From positions 979 to 38,545 of the forward strand of contig NZ_KV827699.1 of NCBI RefSeq assembly GCF_001836165.1: a DNA stretch of 37,567 nt, given 5' to 3'. The translations under genes were made by a program, and so were the position numbers. The stretch comes from Corynebacterium sp. HMSC036D02 (GTDB lineage Bacteria > Actinomycetota > Actinomycetes > Mycobacteriales > Mycobacteriaceae). The notes below the pieces were generated by a model. The model had not been told where the DNA came from. It did not search any database and saw only the letters and a list, made by a program, of their open reading frames with translations. Shown here piece by piece: positions 8,043 through 16,633 of this stretch (position 1 is its first letter; the number at the start of each line of letters is the position of its first letter).

Positions 8043-8663
8043 CTATTGGATGAGCTTTCGCTCGCGGGCGGCGGAGACGGCTGCGGTGCGGGTTTCCACG
8101 CCGAGCTTCTGATAGACGTGGATGAGGTGGGTTTTGACCGTGGCCTCGGAGATGAAAAGCCGCTGGGCAATCTGCTTGTTGGAGGCTCCCGTGGCCAGCG
8201 CTTGCAGGATCTCCAGCTCGCGGGGAGACAGCGCGGTTTCCGGCTGCGCCAAGCGCTCCGCCAGGAGGTTCGTGACTTCAGGCGCCAAGGTCCGCTTGCC
8301 CGCGGCGGTGTCGAGCACCGCGGTGTGTAGCGTCTCCTCGGGGGCGTCCTTGAGCAGGTAACCCAGCGCGCCCGCCTCCACGGCGGCCAAGATATCCGCC
8401 TGCGTGTCATAGGTGGTCAGGATGAGCACCGGGGGCCCATCGAGCTCGCGCACGCGCCGGGTGGCGGCGATACCGTCGACGTCCGGCATTTGGATATCGC
8501 AGACGACGACATCGATATGGGGGCCATCAGCATCCGCCAGCTTTTCGACGGCCGAGCCATCGGAGCCTTCCAACACCACCTCGATATCGGGGAAGGCGTT
8601 AAGAATCGCGCGCAGCCCGGCGCGGACCACGGGGTGATCATCGATGAGCATCACGTTGACCAT
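8043..8663 (-). CDS. chrA: Response regulator, NarL/LuxR class, ChrA-like
   Basis: This is a 206-aa two-component regulator. The receiver domain has the acidic pair D8-D9, phosphoacceptor D56 (in VVVCDIQMP), T83 and K105. A LuxR-type helix-turn-helix fills residues about 145-205 (LSPRELEILQALATGASNKQIA). It overlaps the kinase gene by 26 bp and abuts the monooxygenase gene. In C. glutamicum and C. diphtheriae, ChrA with kinase ChrS activates the haem exporter hrtBA, which is encoded divergently, exactly the layout seen here. The assignment to ChrA rests on this synteny plus family match; I cannot run an alignment. Confidence 0.85.
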   Translation of the reverse strand: MVNVMLIDDHPVVRAGLRAILNAFPDIEVVLEGSDGSAVEKLADADGPHIDVVVCDIQMPDVDGIAATRRVRELDGPPVLILTTYDTQADILAAVEAGALGYLLKDAPEETLHTAVLDTAAGKRTLAPEVTNLLAERLAQPETALSPRELEILQALATGASNKQIAQRLFISEATVKTHLIHVYQKLGVETRTAAVSAARERKLIQ

Positions 8664-9807
8664 TGCTGCTGCCTCCTGTTGGGATTCGCACCGCGAGCGC
8701 GGTGCCGGCGGGTGAAGATTCTACCTGGACGCTGCCACCGACGCTGCGAACTCGCTGCTCCAGGCCGGTGAGCCCAAAGCCGCGCGGGCCCTCGATGCCG
8801 CGGCCGTCATCGGCGACATCCAAGGTGATCTCATCCTTGAAAGAACCGAGGGTGACCACGGCGCGGTCGGCGTCGGCGTGTTTCATGACATTGGTGAGAC
8901 CTTCGCGCGCGGCGCGCAGGATGACGTGGGAAAACTCGGTGGGGACGTCGGCGCTGCCGGTGAGCTTGAGTCCAAAATAGGTACGCAGCCCGAGGCCCTT
9001 GGCCTGGGCTTGGAGCTCATCCACGAGTGTGCGCAGTTCCTTATCGATGGAGGAGGCAGGGGCCGCGAGCTCCTTGACGAAGCGCCGGGCCTCGGCCAGG
9101 TTGTCCTGGGCCACCTTCTCAATGAGCGCGAGCTGCTCGGTGACGTCCTGTTGCGTCGACGTGTTCTTGGCGGCGCGGCTGAGCAGGACGATGGAGGACA
9201 GCCCCTGCGCCACGGTGTCGTGGATTTCGCGGGAGAGCCGCTCCCGCTCCTCGAGGCGCCCGGCTTGGTGCTCGCTGGCGGCCAGTTCTTCCTGGGTCTC
9301 ACGCAGCTGCTTGGCGACGGCCTCGTGGTGTGCCGCTTCCGCCTGAACCCGGCGGGCGGCGTGGTAGACGGCCACGGCGAAACACGTGCCGATGAATGGC
9401 CCGATGGCCGCGGCCGCGGTCCAGAATTGCGGGTGGATCCACGCGGGGACGAAGGCGGCCACGGCCCACAGGATCACGCTGGCGACGATTCCTGGCCAGA
9501 AAGGAAGCGCATGGATGAAGACGAAGACCAGCGGGAACTCGAGCCACATGAAGTCTTGGGCGTGCACCATAAGCCCGATCCACAACAGGCACAGGGCGGC
9601 GAGCCAGAGCGTGGTGGGGATGGGGCGGGCGATGGTGCGGGAACCGAAGATGGCAAATCCCGTGTAGACCACTGCGAGTGCGATGGAGAGGCCGAGGGCG
9701 CGGGCGTCGAGGCGCTCATCGGCCCATGCGCGGAGCACTCCGAAGACGAGGAGAAAACCGAACATGGTGTGCAGTCCCACGGTCCACAGTTTGTTGCTCA
9801 TCATCAC
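8638..9807 (-). CDS. chrS: Membrane sensor histidine kinase, ChrS-like
   Basis: This is a 389-aa kinase. The first 150 residues contain five to six membrane helices with very short loops, so the sensor is mostly buried in the membrane; this suits a lipophilic ligand such as haem. A linker coiled coil (about 150-190) leads to the HisKA_3 box LSREIHDTVAQGLSSIV with phospho-accepting H196. The ATPase domain has the N box REGLTNVMKHA (301-311), DDGRG (333-337) and GFGLTGLEQR (343-352). Start codons GTG 9807, ATG 9804 and ATG 9801 follow one another. TAGGCT 8 nt before the GTG suggests a leaderless start there. It is divergent from hrtBA. Confidence 0.85.
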   Translation of the reverse strand: MMMSNKLWTVGLHTMFGFLLVFGVLRAWADERLDARALGLSIALAVVYTGFAIFGSRTIARPIPTTLWLAALCLLWIGLMVHAQDFMWLEFPLVFVFIHALPFWPGIVASVILWAVAAFVPAWIHPQFWTAAAAIGPFIGTCFAVAVYHAARRVQAEAAHHEAVAKQLRETQEELAASEHQAGRLEERERLSREIHDTVAQGLSSIVLLSRAAKNTSTQQDVTEQLALIEKVAQDNLAEARRFVKELAAPASSIDKELRTLVDELQAQAKGLGLRTYFGLKLTGSADVPTEFSHVILRAAREGLTNVMKHADADRAVVTLGSFKDEITLDVADDGRGIEGPRGFGLTGLEQRVRSVGGSVQVESSPAGTALAVRIPTGGSSNGQRDAHR

Positions 9808-9815
9808 GACGCACC

Positions 9816-9821
9816 AGCCTA
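9816..9821 (-). promoter_or_regulatory. Predicted -10 of the chrSA-monooxygenase operon
   Basis: TAGGCT on the minus strand, 8 nt before GTG 9807. No Shine-Dalgarno is present. Confidence 0.35.
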
Positions 9822-9845
9822 TCGCCTAGGTGGGGGAGCGCGAAT

Positions 9846-9876
9846 CAACCAACTGGTTGAGTGGAGGTTCAACTGG
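9846..9876. promoter_or_regulatory. Candidate ChrA operator between chrS and hrtB
   Basis: CAACCA (9846-9851), AC, TGGTTG (9854-9859) is a perfect inverted repeat. The heptamer CAACTGG occurs at 9850-9856 and again 20 bp later at 9870-9876, two helical turns apart. The element sits in the roughly 110-bp gap between the divergent sensor and exporter genes, where ChrA is known to act in related species. The match to ChrA's own motif has not been tested. Confidence 0.5.
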
Positions 9877-9919
9877 CTACCCGATTACTTTCGGCGCCCG
9901 CACACGCAGGATAAATAGT

Positions 9920-10915
9920 ATGTTCCTGGCATTGAGAGAGATAGTCACAGCCCGCGGTCGGTTCTTCCTGATCGGCGGCGTCGTGGCTCTGATTACGTTG
10001 TTGCTCGTTATGTTGTCCGGCCTGACCCAAGGCCTGTCCAAGCAAAACACCTCCGCGCTTGAGGCACTCGGGGAGCAGAATCCTTATGTGACCTTCTCGA
10101 CGGAAGATCCCTCCTTCACCGAGTCGGAGATCTTCGCCGAGGACGTTCCCGCTTCTGGTATTCCGCTGGGCACCTCCCAAACCAAGCTGGAGGGCCACGG
10201 CGGCGTGGCGGTTATCGGTTTGCCCGCCGGCACCCAGATTCCTGGCTCCAGCACCGTGATTCCGGAGGAAGGCATGGTCTTGAGCCAATCCATCGACGAG
10301 GCCCTGAACGCGCCCTCCCGGGGCACCCTCGGCGGAGTGGACCTGGACGTGAACGCAGTGGTCGAGGATGAGTATTACTCTCACTCCCCGGTGGTGTGGG
10401 TCTCTACCGAAACCTGGCAGAAGGTCTCCCATTCCCCCGAAGACATGGTGGGTGTGGCCGTGCTGTCCCAGGAGCCGACCGACACTTCCGTGTCCATGAG
10501 CAAGGCCCTGTCCGGTCTTCCGGCTTATAGCTCGGAGCGCGGTTCCCTGCTGACCATGCAGGCCTTCCTCTATGGTATTTCCGCGCTGGTCACCATCGCT
10601 TTCCTGAGCATCTGGACCATCCAGCGCACTCGTGACCTGTCCATCCTGCGTGCCCTTGGGGCCAGCGTGAAGTACCTGCTCAAGGATGCTATTGCGCAGG
10701 CAGCCATCATCTTGGCGAGTGGCGTTGGGACAGGCGCGCTCGTCGGCTGGCTGCTGGGCCTTGCCGCCCAAGGTGCTGTGCCCTTCGAGGTCTCCGCCAT
10801 GACCGTCATCGTCCCCGCGCTCGGCATCTGGCTGCTCGGCATCGCCGGTGCCTTCCTGGCCACCCGCCGCGTTTCCAAGATCAACCCGCTCGACGCCCTA
10901 GGAGGCAACGCCTAA
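9920..10915 (+). CDS. hrtB: Haem exporter permease, HrtB-like (FtsX-type)
   Basis: This is a 331-aa permease of the MacB/FtsX topology: one helix near residues 13-33, a large extracytoplasmic domain (about 35-215), then three helices in the last 120 residues. The C-terminus ATRRVSKINPLDALGGN matches the family. HrtB with ATPase HrtA expels toxic haem from Gram-positive cells. I chose ATG 9920 (AGGA at 9908-9911, 8 nt upstream); the frame is open further upstream, but that would place the operator inside the gene and add a non-hydrophobic stretch. The stop codon overlaps the hrtA start (TAATG). Confidence 0.85.
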   Translation: MFLALREIVTARGRFFLIGGVVALITLLLVMLSGLTQGLSKQNTSALEALGEQNPYVTFSTEDPSFTESEIFAEDVPASGIPLGTSQTKLEGHGGVAVIGLPAGTQIPGSSTVIPEEGMVLSQSIDEALNAPSRGTLGGVDLDVNAVVEDEYYSHSPVVWVSTETWQKVSHSPEDMVGVAVLSQEPTDTSVSMSKALSGLPAYSSERGSLLTMQAFLYGISALVTIAFLSIWTIQRTRDLSILRALGASVKYLLKDAIAQAAIILASGVGTGALVGWLLGLAAQGAVPFEVSAMTVIVPALGIWLLGIAGAFLATRRVSKINPLDALGGNA

Positions 10916-11562
10916 TGACTACTACCGTTACTCCCGCCCTGTCACTGCGCGACATCGTGGTGACCTACCCCGACGGCCAGTCCCGCACCACTGCACTCGA
11001 CGGCGTGAGCCTGGACGTTAAGCCCGGCGAGCTCACCGCCGTGATCGGCGAATCCGGTTCCGGTAAATCCACCCTGCTCTCCGTAGCCGCCGGTCTCATC
11101 GAGCCGGACTCCGGAACTGTTGAGATGCACGGCACCCGCGGGCTCATCTTCCAGCAGGCCAACCTGCTAGCTGCCCTGACGGCCCGCGAGCAGTTGCTCA
11201 TTATTGACCACATGGAGGGCCGCAAGCCCCGCGGTGACCGGGCTGACGAGCTGCTCAGCTTCGTGGGTTTGGAGGGCTTTGGCAACCGCCGCATGAACCA
11301 GCTCTCCGGTGGTCAGCGCCAGCGCGTCAACATTGCGCGCGCGCTCATGGGCCAGCCTTCCGTGTTGCTTGCGGATGAGCCGACCTCCGCCTTGGACTCC
11401 AAGCTCTCCCGCGAGATTGCCAAGCTCCTGCGCGGTGTCACCGATGACTTCGACACCGCAACGCTGTTCATCACGCACGACCGCAGCCTCCTTGACTATG
11501 CCGATACCGTGGTCGAGGTCAAGGACGGAAAGCTCTCCGAATATTCCGAGCTAGCCGCGTAG
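10915..11562 (+). CDS. hrtA: Haem exporter ATPase, HrtA-like
   Basis: This is a 215-aa ABC ATPase. It has Walker A GESGSGKST (near residue 42), a Q-loop FQQANLL, signature LSGGQRQR, Walker B VLLADEPTSALD and the H-loop TLFITHDRS. It belongs to the MacB/LolD-like group that works with FtsX-type permeases. The ATG overlaps the hrtB stop by one base and is preceded by AGGAGG (10900-10905). With HrtB it would form the haem-efflux pump controlled by ChrSA. No clear terminator follows. Confidence 0.87.
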   Translation: MTTTVTPALSLRDIVVTYPDGQSRTTALDGVSLDVKPGELTAVIGESGSGKSTLLSVAAGLIEPDSGTVEMHGTRGLIFQQANLLAALTAREQLLIIDHMEGRKPRGDRADELLSFVGLEGFGNRRMNQLSGGQRQRVNIARALMGQPSVLLADEPTSALDSKLSREIAKLLRGVTDDFDTATLFITHDRSLLDYADTVVEVKDGKLSEYSELAA

Positions 11563-11594
11563 GAACCCGCTTATCTCTCATATGTTCATACAAA

Positions 11595-11612
11595 GGGGTA
11601 AATTATTACCCC
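11595..11612. promoter_or_regulatory. Perfect inverted repeat over the promoter of the YwaF-like gene
   Basis: GGGGTAA, ATTA, TTACCCC is a perfect 7-bp dyad that ends 3 bp before ATG 11616. It covers where the -10 element must lie, so it could be an operator. It lacks a T-run, which argues against a terminator for hrtA. Confidence 0.4.
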
Positions 11613-11615
11613 GTT

Positions 11616-12440
11616 ATGATTCGACCCCGCAAGCCCCGAGTAAGCCCAACTGACTACCCGCGCATGCAGCAGTGGACCGCGCTGCACGCGCTCATGTTGA
11701 GCATCACCGTGGTGGCCTGCGGGGTCTTTATCGTCGCTGCTCACAGAATCAAGGGAACCTCCCGCGAGGCGTTCATCCGCCGGATGGTGGGCTGGGCCTT
11801 GCTGGTGGCGGGTACTGCGTGGACGGTCATCTCCTTAGACCCGAAGCAATTCGATATCCGAGAGTCTTTGCCTTTGCACCTGTGCGATGTGCTGCGCCCG
11901 ATCTTGGCGCTGGGTCTTATCACCGGCAATGAGCATGCCCTGACCCTGTCTTACTTCTGGGGCATCATCCTCAACCCGCAGGCCATCATCACGCCGGATG
12001 TCATCTACTACTTCTCCCCGCGGTGGCTGCGGTTTGGTACCTATTGGTTCTTCCACATTGTTGCACTCGCCGTGCCGCTGGCGCTGACTTTCGGCTTGGG
12101 CTACCGCCCGACGTGGAAGGGCTACCGCTTCGCCGTGAAGGTCACGCCGGTGTGGATGGCTATCGCGATGGCAGTCAACGCGAAGACCGACGGCAACTAT
12201 GGCTTCCTGAACCACGCGCCGGGCAGCTCCTCCATCATCAACCTATTCGGCCCATGGCCTGGCTACATCGCAGTGGAAATCCTTGCCGTCGCAGCAGCAT
12301 GGGCCGGGATGACGTGGCCGTGGGAGAACACCTCACTACACCGCGGCACGGTGGCGGTGGGCCCGCGCGGGCTCATGCGCAAGTCCGTCGGTACCGCATC
12401 CGGTATTCTGCGCCGGGCCAAGGTACATTTTCGTAAATAG
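11616..12440 (+). CDS. YwaF-like (TIGR02206 family) integral membrane protein
   Basis: This is a 274-aa protein with six to seven membrane helices. The family marks are LPLHLCDVLRPILALGL (about residue 85-101), the NPQAIITPD loop and NYGFLNHAPGSSSIINLFGPWPGYI, which match the YwaF/TIGR02206 membrane family. The function of that family is unknown. The protein has a basic C-terminal tail. No Shine-Dalgarno precedes ATG 11616; a near-leaderless message is possible, with the inverted repeat at 11595-11612 directly upstream. It is convergent with the NAD(P)HX repair gene across a structured 160-bp gap. Confidence 0.75.
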   Translation: MIRPRKPRVSPTDYPRMQQWTALHALMLSITVVACGVFIVAAHRIKGTSREAFIRRMVGWALLVAGTAWTVISLDPKQFDIRESLPLHLCDVLRPILALGLITGNEHALTLSYFWGIILNPQAIITPDVIYYFSPRWLRFGTYWFFHIVALAVPLALTFGLGYRPTWKGYRFAVKVTPVWMAIAMAVNAKTDGNYGFLNHAPGSSSIINLFGPWPGYIAVEILAVAAAWAGMTWPWENTSLHRGTVAVGPRGLMRKSVGTASGILRRAKVHFRK

Positions 12441-12481
12441 TGGTCCGAAAATCGCGAAATTCTAGGGCTTCGTTGAGAAAA

Positions 12482-12570
12482 CGTACCAAGGTGGTGGCGG
12501 CCAGGTACGGATCGATCAAACAAGGTCCCAGATCTTCGAATTTCTGGGGCGCTATTTGATCGAAACGTAC
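12482..12570. terminator. Long imperfect hairpin between convergent genes
   Basis: Positions 12505-12520 and 12555-12570 are inverted copies matching at 14 of 16 positions (core CGATCAAA / TTTGATCG). An inner arm CCCAGA (12527-12532) pairs with TCTGGG (12543-12548). A competing arm CGTACC (12482-12487) can pair with GGTACG (12504-12509). The element is placed as expected for a bidirectional terminator, but it has no long T-run. Confidence 0.5.
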
Positions 12571-12579
12571 TTAGCGGCG

Positions 12580-12608
12580 GAGCTAGCGCCGGGCCAAGGA
12601 GCTAGCGC
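12580..12608. repeat. Ten-base direct repeat at the 3' end of the NAD(P)HX repair gene
   Basis: GAGCTAGCGC occurs at 12580-12589 and 12599-12608, 19 bp apart. The second copy covers the stop codon of the minus-strand gene. Purpose unknown. Confidence 0.4.
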
Positions 12609-14188
12609 TCGGCGTTGAGGAGCCGCGCGATGGCCCGCGGGATAGCCGCAGCGATCTGGGAGGCCGAACATGGCGCGAAGCCCTCGGGGGTTTCGGCCGC
12701 GATGGCCGCCGCGTGCGCGTGGATGGCACCGGCGTGGAGGACCTCGGCGATGACCCCGGCAGGGGACGCGGCGGGGGCGCTGGCGAAGAGCTGGGCCATG
12801 ACCGCGCCCAGAATGCCGGAGAGCACGTCCCCGGAGCCGGGGGTCGCGGCAAAAGAGTGACCGGCGTTGAAAGAATAGAGCGGCTGGCCCGGAGCGGGGA
12901 CGCGGGTCAAGCGGCCTTTGAGCAGGATGATGCTGTGTAGCTCTTCGGCAAGCTCGTGGAGGGCAGCGGCCCACCCAGCAGACGCATCGGGAGCAGAGCC
13001 GAAAGTGGCCTCATAGAGACGGCTGAACTCGCCTTCATGCGGGGTGAGGATGGTCATCGGGTGTTCGGTGGCTTTCTGGCGCAGGGAGGTATTGCGTGCC
13101 AGAAGCGTTAGGGCATCGGCATCGATGACGGTGGGCAGACCCTGCGCCAGGACCTTTCGCAGTTCGGTGGCGGCCGCTGCATCGGTGCCGCGGCCGGGGC
13201 CCACGACCCAGGCCTGGGCTTGGCCGGCGGAGGACACATCGGGATGGCAAACCAGCTCGGGCAGCAAACAGGTGATTGAGTTATCGCCGATGAAGCGCAC
13301 CATCGAGGGCGTGGCGCGCACCGCCGCGGTGGTACACAGGATCCCCGCACCCGGGTAGATATCGCTGCCGGCGGCCAGGGCGACGACGCCACCGGAATAC
13401 TTATCCGAGCGCGCGCCTGGTGTGGGATCAACGATGGGTCCGGTGCAGCCAACCGGCCAGGGGCGGGATGCGCGCCCGTCAGGAAGATCGAGTTCGCCCG
13501 ATTGCCACGTAAAGGGCGTCGGCACGGAGGGCTCGTGGGCGATGAATGCCGCTGGTTCATCGAGTTCAGCGAGGGTCGCAGCAAACGAGGGCGCGCCGGG
13601 TAAGAAGAGATCGGAGACCACGACCTGTCCGCATTCGGCGGCCAGCGCGTGGCCGAGGCGCGGCGAGCCGAAGGTGACGGTGATATCGGCGCGGACGGCA
13701 TCCGCGGCGCACACTCCCGTGTCGGCATCGACGCCGGTGGGCATGTCGACGGCTAAGACTGTAGCCCCGGCAGCGGTGGCTTCGCGGTAGAGCGAGAGCG
13801 CGGTGCCGCTTAAGCCCCGGGCGGAGCCGAGGCCGGCGATGGCGTCAATAACCAGCGCGCTGCCTGACGGCAGCGCGTCGGCAGAAAGGACCGCGCCACC
13901 GGCGGAACGGAACGCAGCGAGAGCCTCCTCGTGACAGCGCTCTGGAACCAGGGCATGGACCGAAACCCCGCGCGAGGCCAGCGCCGCACCGGCGTAGAGC
14001 CCATCCCCGCCGTTGCCGCCGGAACCGGCAAGAATGAGCACCGCTCCGGGGCGTTCCTCCAGCATCACCGAAGCAGCCTCTGCCACCGCCGCGGCGGCCA
14101 GTTTCATAAGCTGCTCCTCATGAGACTGCTGTTTAAGCAGGCGCTTCTCAGCGGCACGGACGGCGGCAACGGTATAAGCAGGGCGCAT
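12602..14188 (-). CDS. nnr: Bifunctional NAD(P)H-hydrate epimerase / dehydratase
   Basis: This 528-aa enzyme repairs hydrated NADH and NADPH. The N-terminal epimerase half has SGGNGGDG at residues 56-63 and the VDMPTGVDADTG loop (147-158). The C-terminal ribokinase-like dehydratase half has VVGPGRG, IDADAL (355-360), LTPHEGEF (381-388) and TPGSGDVLSG (449-458). I chose ATG 14188; the frame is open for another 238 codons upstream, but that stretch lies antisense-free over the glycosylase gene in a different frame and is not conserved-looking. The start lies 10 bp after the glycosylase stop. TAGGGT, which includes that stop codon, sits 7 nt before the ATG. Confidence 0.9.
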   Translation of the reverse strand: MRPAYTVAAVRAAEKRLLKQQSHEEQLMKLAAAAVAEAASVMLEERPGAVLILAGSGGNGGDGLYAGAALASRGVSVHALVPERCHEEALAAFRSAGGAVLSADALPSGSALVIDAIAGLGSARGLSGTALSLYREATAAGATVLAVDMPTGVDADTGVCAADAVRADITVTFGSPRLGHALAAECGQVVVSDLFLPGAPSFAATLAELDEPAAFIAHEPSVPTPFTWQSGELDLPDGRASRPWPVGCTGPIVDPTPGARSDKYSGGVVALAAGSDIYPGAGILCTTAAVRATPSMVRFIGDNSITCLLPELVCHPDVSSAGQAQAWVVGPGRGTDAAAATELRKVLAQGLPTVIDADALTLLARNTSLRQKATEHPMTILTPHEGEFSRLYEATFGSAPDASAGWAAALHELAEELHSIILLKGRLTRVPAPGQPLYSFNAGHSFAATPGSGDVLSGILGAVMAQLFASAPAASPAGVIAEVLHAGAIHAHAAAIAAETPEGFAPCSASQIAAAIPRAIARLLNAER

Positions 14189-14195
14189 AACCCAC

Positions 14196-14201
14196 ACCCT
14201 A
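14196..14201 (-). promoter_or_regulatory. Predicted -10 overlapping the glycosylase stop codon
   Basis: TAGGGT on the minus strand is formed by the TAG stop of the Nei-type gene plus the next three bases. It lies 7 nt before ATG 14188 of nnr, so nnr could have its own leaderless transcript. Confidence 0.35.
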
Positions 14202-15014
14202 GCGCGCGGGTTGGCAGGTAGGGCACCAGAAGAGGTTGCGGCCCTGCATGACCTGCTCGCGGATCTCGGTGCAGCACACATGGCACGGCAGGCCGGCGCG
14301 GCGATAGACATAGACCTCGCCGCCGTGGTCATCCTTGCGCGGCTCGCGGCCCATGGCCTCCGGCGTATGGGCGGGACGGACCGTGTCGATGCGGCCGTGC
14401 TCGACACCGTAGTCCATGAGATCGACCAGGTCAGACCAGATGGCATCGAACTCGGCGCGGTCGAGCTGGTTGCCGGGGATGAAGGGGGAAAGCTCTTGTC
14501 GGAAAAGAGCTTCTGCGCGGTAGATGTTGCCCACCCCGGCGAATAGACCCTGGTCCATGAGCATCGCGCCGATGCTGCGTCGCGAGGCATGCACGCGGTC
14601 CCATAGGGTATCTGGGTCGGCATCCTTGCGCAGCGGATCCTGGCCCACCTTCGCCACCTTGGCCTGGTACTCCTCCTCCGTGATGAGCGTGCAGAACTGC
14701 GGGCCGCGCAGGTTCGCGGCCGTTGTGCCGTTATCGATGCGTAGCCGGATCTGGCCCCACACATCGGCAGAAGGCTCAAAGCGCAGGGAACCGATGAGGC
14801 CCAGATGGATATAGATAACGTGGCGCGGGTTATCCGTATCGAAGTGGACAAAAAGGTGCTTGCCAAAGGCTTCGGCGAGGGAGAGGGGAGAGGCGTCGAC
14901 AAGCGCGGCCTCCGTAGCGAACCGGCCTTGGGGGCTGCTCACGGCCAGCGGCTTGTTACGGAAATCCGCATTCAGTGTGCGGGCAAGGCGGTGAATAACG
15001 TGTCCCTCAGGCAT
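14199..15014 (-). CDS. nei: Fpg/Nei family DNA glycosylase, Nei2-like
   Basis: This is a 271-aa base-excision repair enzyme. The catalytic N-terminus after Met is PEGHVIHRLA (P2, E3); the H in place of P at position 5 marks the actinobacterial Nei2 branch that favours oxidised pyrimidines. The helix-two-turn-helix region GLFAGVGNIYRAEALF lies near residue 160. The zinc finger is CHVC...CPTC at the C-terminus (about 244-268). ATG 15014 lies 7 nt after TAGACT without a Shine-Dalgarno. The nnr gene follows 10 bp later, and the DUF1846 gene is divergent. Confidence 0.9.
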   Translation of the reverse strand: MPEGHVIHRLARTLNADFRNKPLAVSSPQGRFATEAALVDASPLSLAEAFGKHLFVHFDTDNPRHVIYIHLGLIGSLRFEPSADVWGQIRLRIDNGTTAANLRGPQFCTLITEEEYQAKVAKVGQDPLRKDADPDTLWDRVHASRRSIGAMLMDQGLFAGVGNIYRAEALFRQELSPFIPGNQLDRAEFDAIWSDLVDLMDYGVEHGRIDTVRPAHTPEAMGREPRKDDHGGEVYVYRRAGLPCHVCCTEIREQVMQGRNLFWCPTCQPAR

Positions 15015-15021
15015 GTCAGGA

Positions 15022-15027
15022 AGTCTA
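15022..15027 (-). promoter_or_regulatory. Predicted -10 for leaderless nei mRNA
   Basis: TAGACT on the minus strand, 7 nt before ATG 15014. Confidence 0.45.
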
Positions 15028-15046
15028 CGCGGGGGCTGTGCTGCTG

Positions 15047-15052
15047 TAGACT
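15047..15052 (+). promoter_or_regulatory. Predicted -10 of the DUF1846 gene
   Basis: TAGACT on the plus strand, only 19 bp from the opposing nei -10. It would give a leader of about 30 nt that contains the Shine-Dalgarno GGAAGGG (15075-15081). Confidence 0.4.
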
Positions 15053-15091
15053 TTCCGGGTACTACCCGTTGAACGGAAGGGCCTAAATACT

Positions 15092-16588
15092 ATGGGGCGC
15101 GCAATCGGTTTTGACCGTGAAAAATACATTGAGCTGCAGTCGGAGCACATTAATGCTCGGCGCAAAGAAATTGGCGGGAAGCTTTACCTGGAAATGGGCG
15201 GCAAGCTTTTCGATGACATGCACGCCTCCCGCGTTCTGCCCGGTTTCACCCCGGATAACAAGATTGCGATGCTCGAGCGCATCAAGGATGACGTAGAAAT
15301 CCTCGTCTGCATTAATGCCAAGGACATTGAGCGCCAGAAGATGCGCGGTGACTTGGGGATCCTCTACGAAGATGATGTGCTGCGGCTTGTCGACGTCTTC
15401 CGGGACCGCGGCTTCCTGGTTAACAACATCGTCATGACCCAGCTAGAGGATGGCAATAGCCAGGCGGAGGCTTTCATCGAGCGCCTCGAGCGTTTGGGGC
15501 TGACGGTGGCACGCCACCGCATCATTCCGGGCTACCCCGCCAACATCGACCTCATTGTCTCCGAGGATGGCCTGGGCAAGAATGACTATGTGGAGACCAC
15601 CCGTGACCTCGTGGTGGTCACCGCGCCGGGGCCGGGCTCCGGCAAGCTGGCTACCGCGCTCTCGCAGGTCTACCACGAGAATCTGCGCGGCGTGCCAGCA
15701 GGCTATGCCAAGTTTGAGACCTTCCCGATCTGGAACCTGCCGCTCGATCACCCGGTGAACCTGGCCTATGAGGCGGCCACCGTGGACCTGAACGACGCCA
15801 ACGTCATCGACCACTTCCACCTCTCCGCGCACGGCGAATCCACGGTGAACTACAACCGCGATGTCGAGGCCTTCCCGCTGCTGAAGTCTCTGCTGGAGCG
15901 CCTGACCGGCACCGTTCCCTACCAGTCTCCGACGGACATGGGCGTGAACATGGTGGGCTTCTGCATCACCGACGATGAGGTCTGCCGCGAGGCCTCCCAG
16001 CAGGAGATCATCCGCCGTTACTTCAAGACGCTGGTGGAGGAGGCCCGCAATGGCCTCGACACCACGCAATCCGAGCGCGCCGCCGTAGTCATGGCGAAGG
16101 CCGGCATTAAGTCCACCGACCGTCCGGTTGTGCTCCCGGCACGTCAGAAGGCGGAAGAGACGCAAGGCCCGGCAGCCGCGCTGCAGCTTCACGACGGCAC
16201 CATCATCACCGGCCGCACCTCCCCGTTGCTGGGTTGCTCAGCAGCCGCGCTGCTCAATGCGCTCAAGCACCTCGCTGGCATCGATGATGACCTGCATTTG
16301 TTGTCCCCGGAATCCATCGAGCCGATCCAGACGTTGAAGACCAAGCACTTGGGCTCGCAGAACCCGCGCCTGCACACCGACGAGGTGCTCATTGCGCTCT
16401 CTGTCTCCGCGGCTAAGGATGAGAACGCCCGCCGCGCGCTCGACGCACTGAAGGAACTCGAGGGCTGCGATGTCCACACCACCACCATCTTGGGTTCGGT
16501 GGATGAGGGCATCTTCCGCAACCTGGGCGTCCTGGTGACCTCCGATCCGGTCTTTGCCCGCAAGAGCGCGCTGTACCAGAAGCGTTAA
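15092..16588 (+). CDS. DUF1846 family protein
   Basis: This is a 498-aa soluble protein with the full length of the DUF1846 family. Recognisable blocks are an N-terminal [30 protein letters not shown], the loop [23 protein letters not shown] near residue 180 that resembles a nucleotide-binding turn, and [21 protein letters not shown]. The family has been crystallised but, to my knowledge, has no settled function. The ATG 15092 has GGAAGGG 10 nt upstream. A large palindrome lies downstream before trhO. Confidence 0.88.
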   Translation: MGRAIGFDREKYIELQSEHINARRKEIGGKLYLEMGGKLFDDMHASRVLPGFTPDNKIAMLERIKDDVEILVCINAKDIERQKMRGDLGILYEDDVLRLVDVFRDRGFLVNNIVMTQLEDGNSQAEAFIERLERLGLTVARHRIIPGYPANIDLIVSEDGLGKNDYVETTRDLVVVTAPGPGSGKLATALSQVYHENLRGVPAGYAKFETFPIWNLPLDHPVNLAYEAATVDLNDANVIDHFHLSAHGESTVNYNRDVEAFPLLKSLLERLTGTVPYQSPTDMGVNMVGFCITDDEVCREASQQEIIRRYFKTLVEEARNGLDTTQSERAAVVMAKAGIKSTDRPVVLPARQKAEETQGPAAALQLHDGTIITGRTSPLLGCSAAALLNALKHLAGIDDDLHLLSPESIEPIQTLKTKHLGSQNPRLHTDEVLIALSVSAAKDENARRALDALKELEGCDVHTTTILGSVDEGIFRNLGVLVTSDPVFARKSALYQKR

Positions 16589-16633
16589 GATTCTCCCGAA
16601 CATTGGAGGGAAGCGCTATCTCGGTAGGCATTC

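Noticed and set aside
14189..14902. N-terminal extension of nnr to 766 aa
   Set aside because: The extension runs through the nei gene in another frame, is Ser/Arg/Pro-rich and not family-like. The conserved start is ATG 14188.
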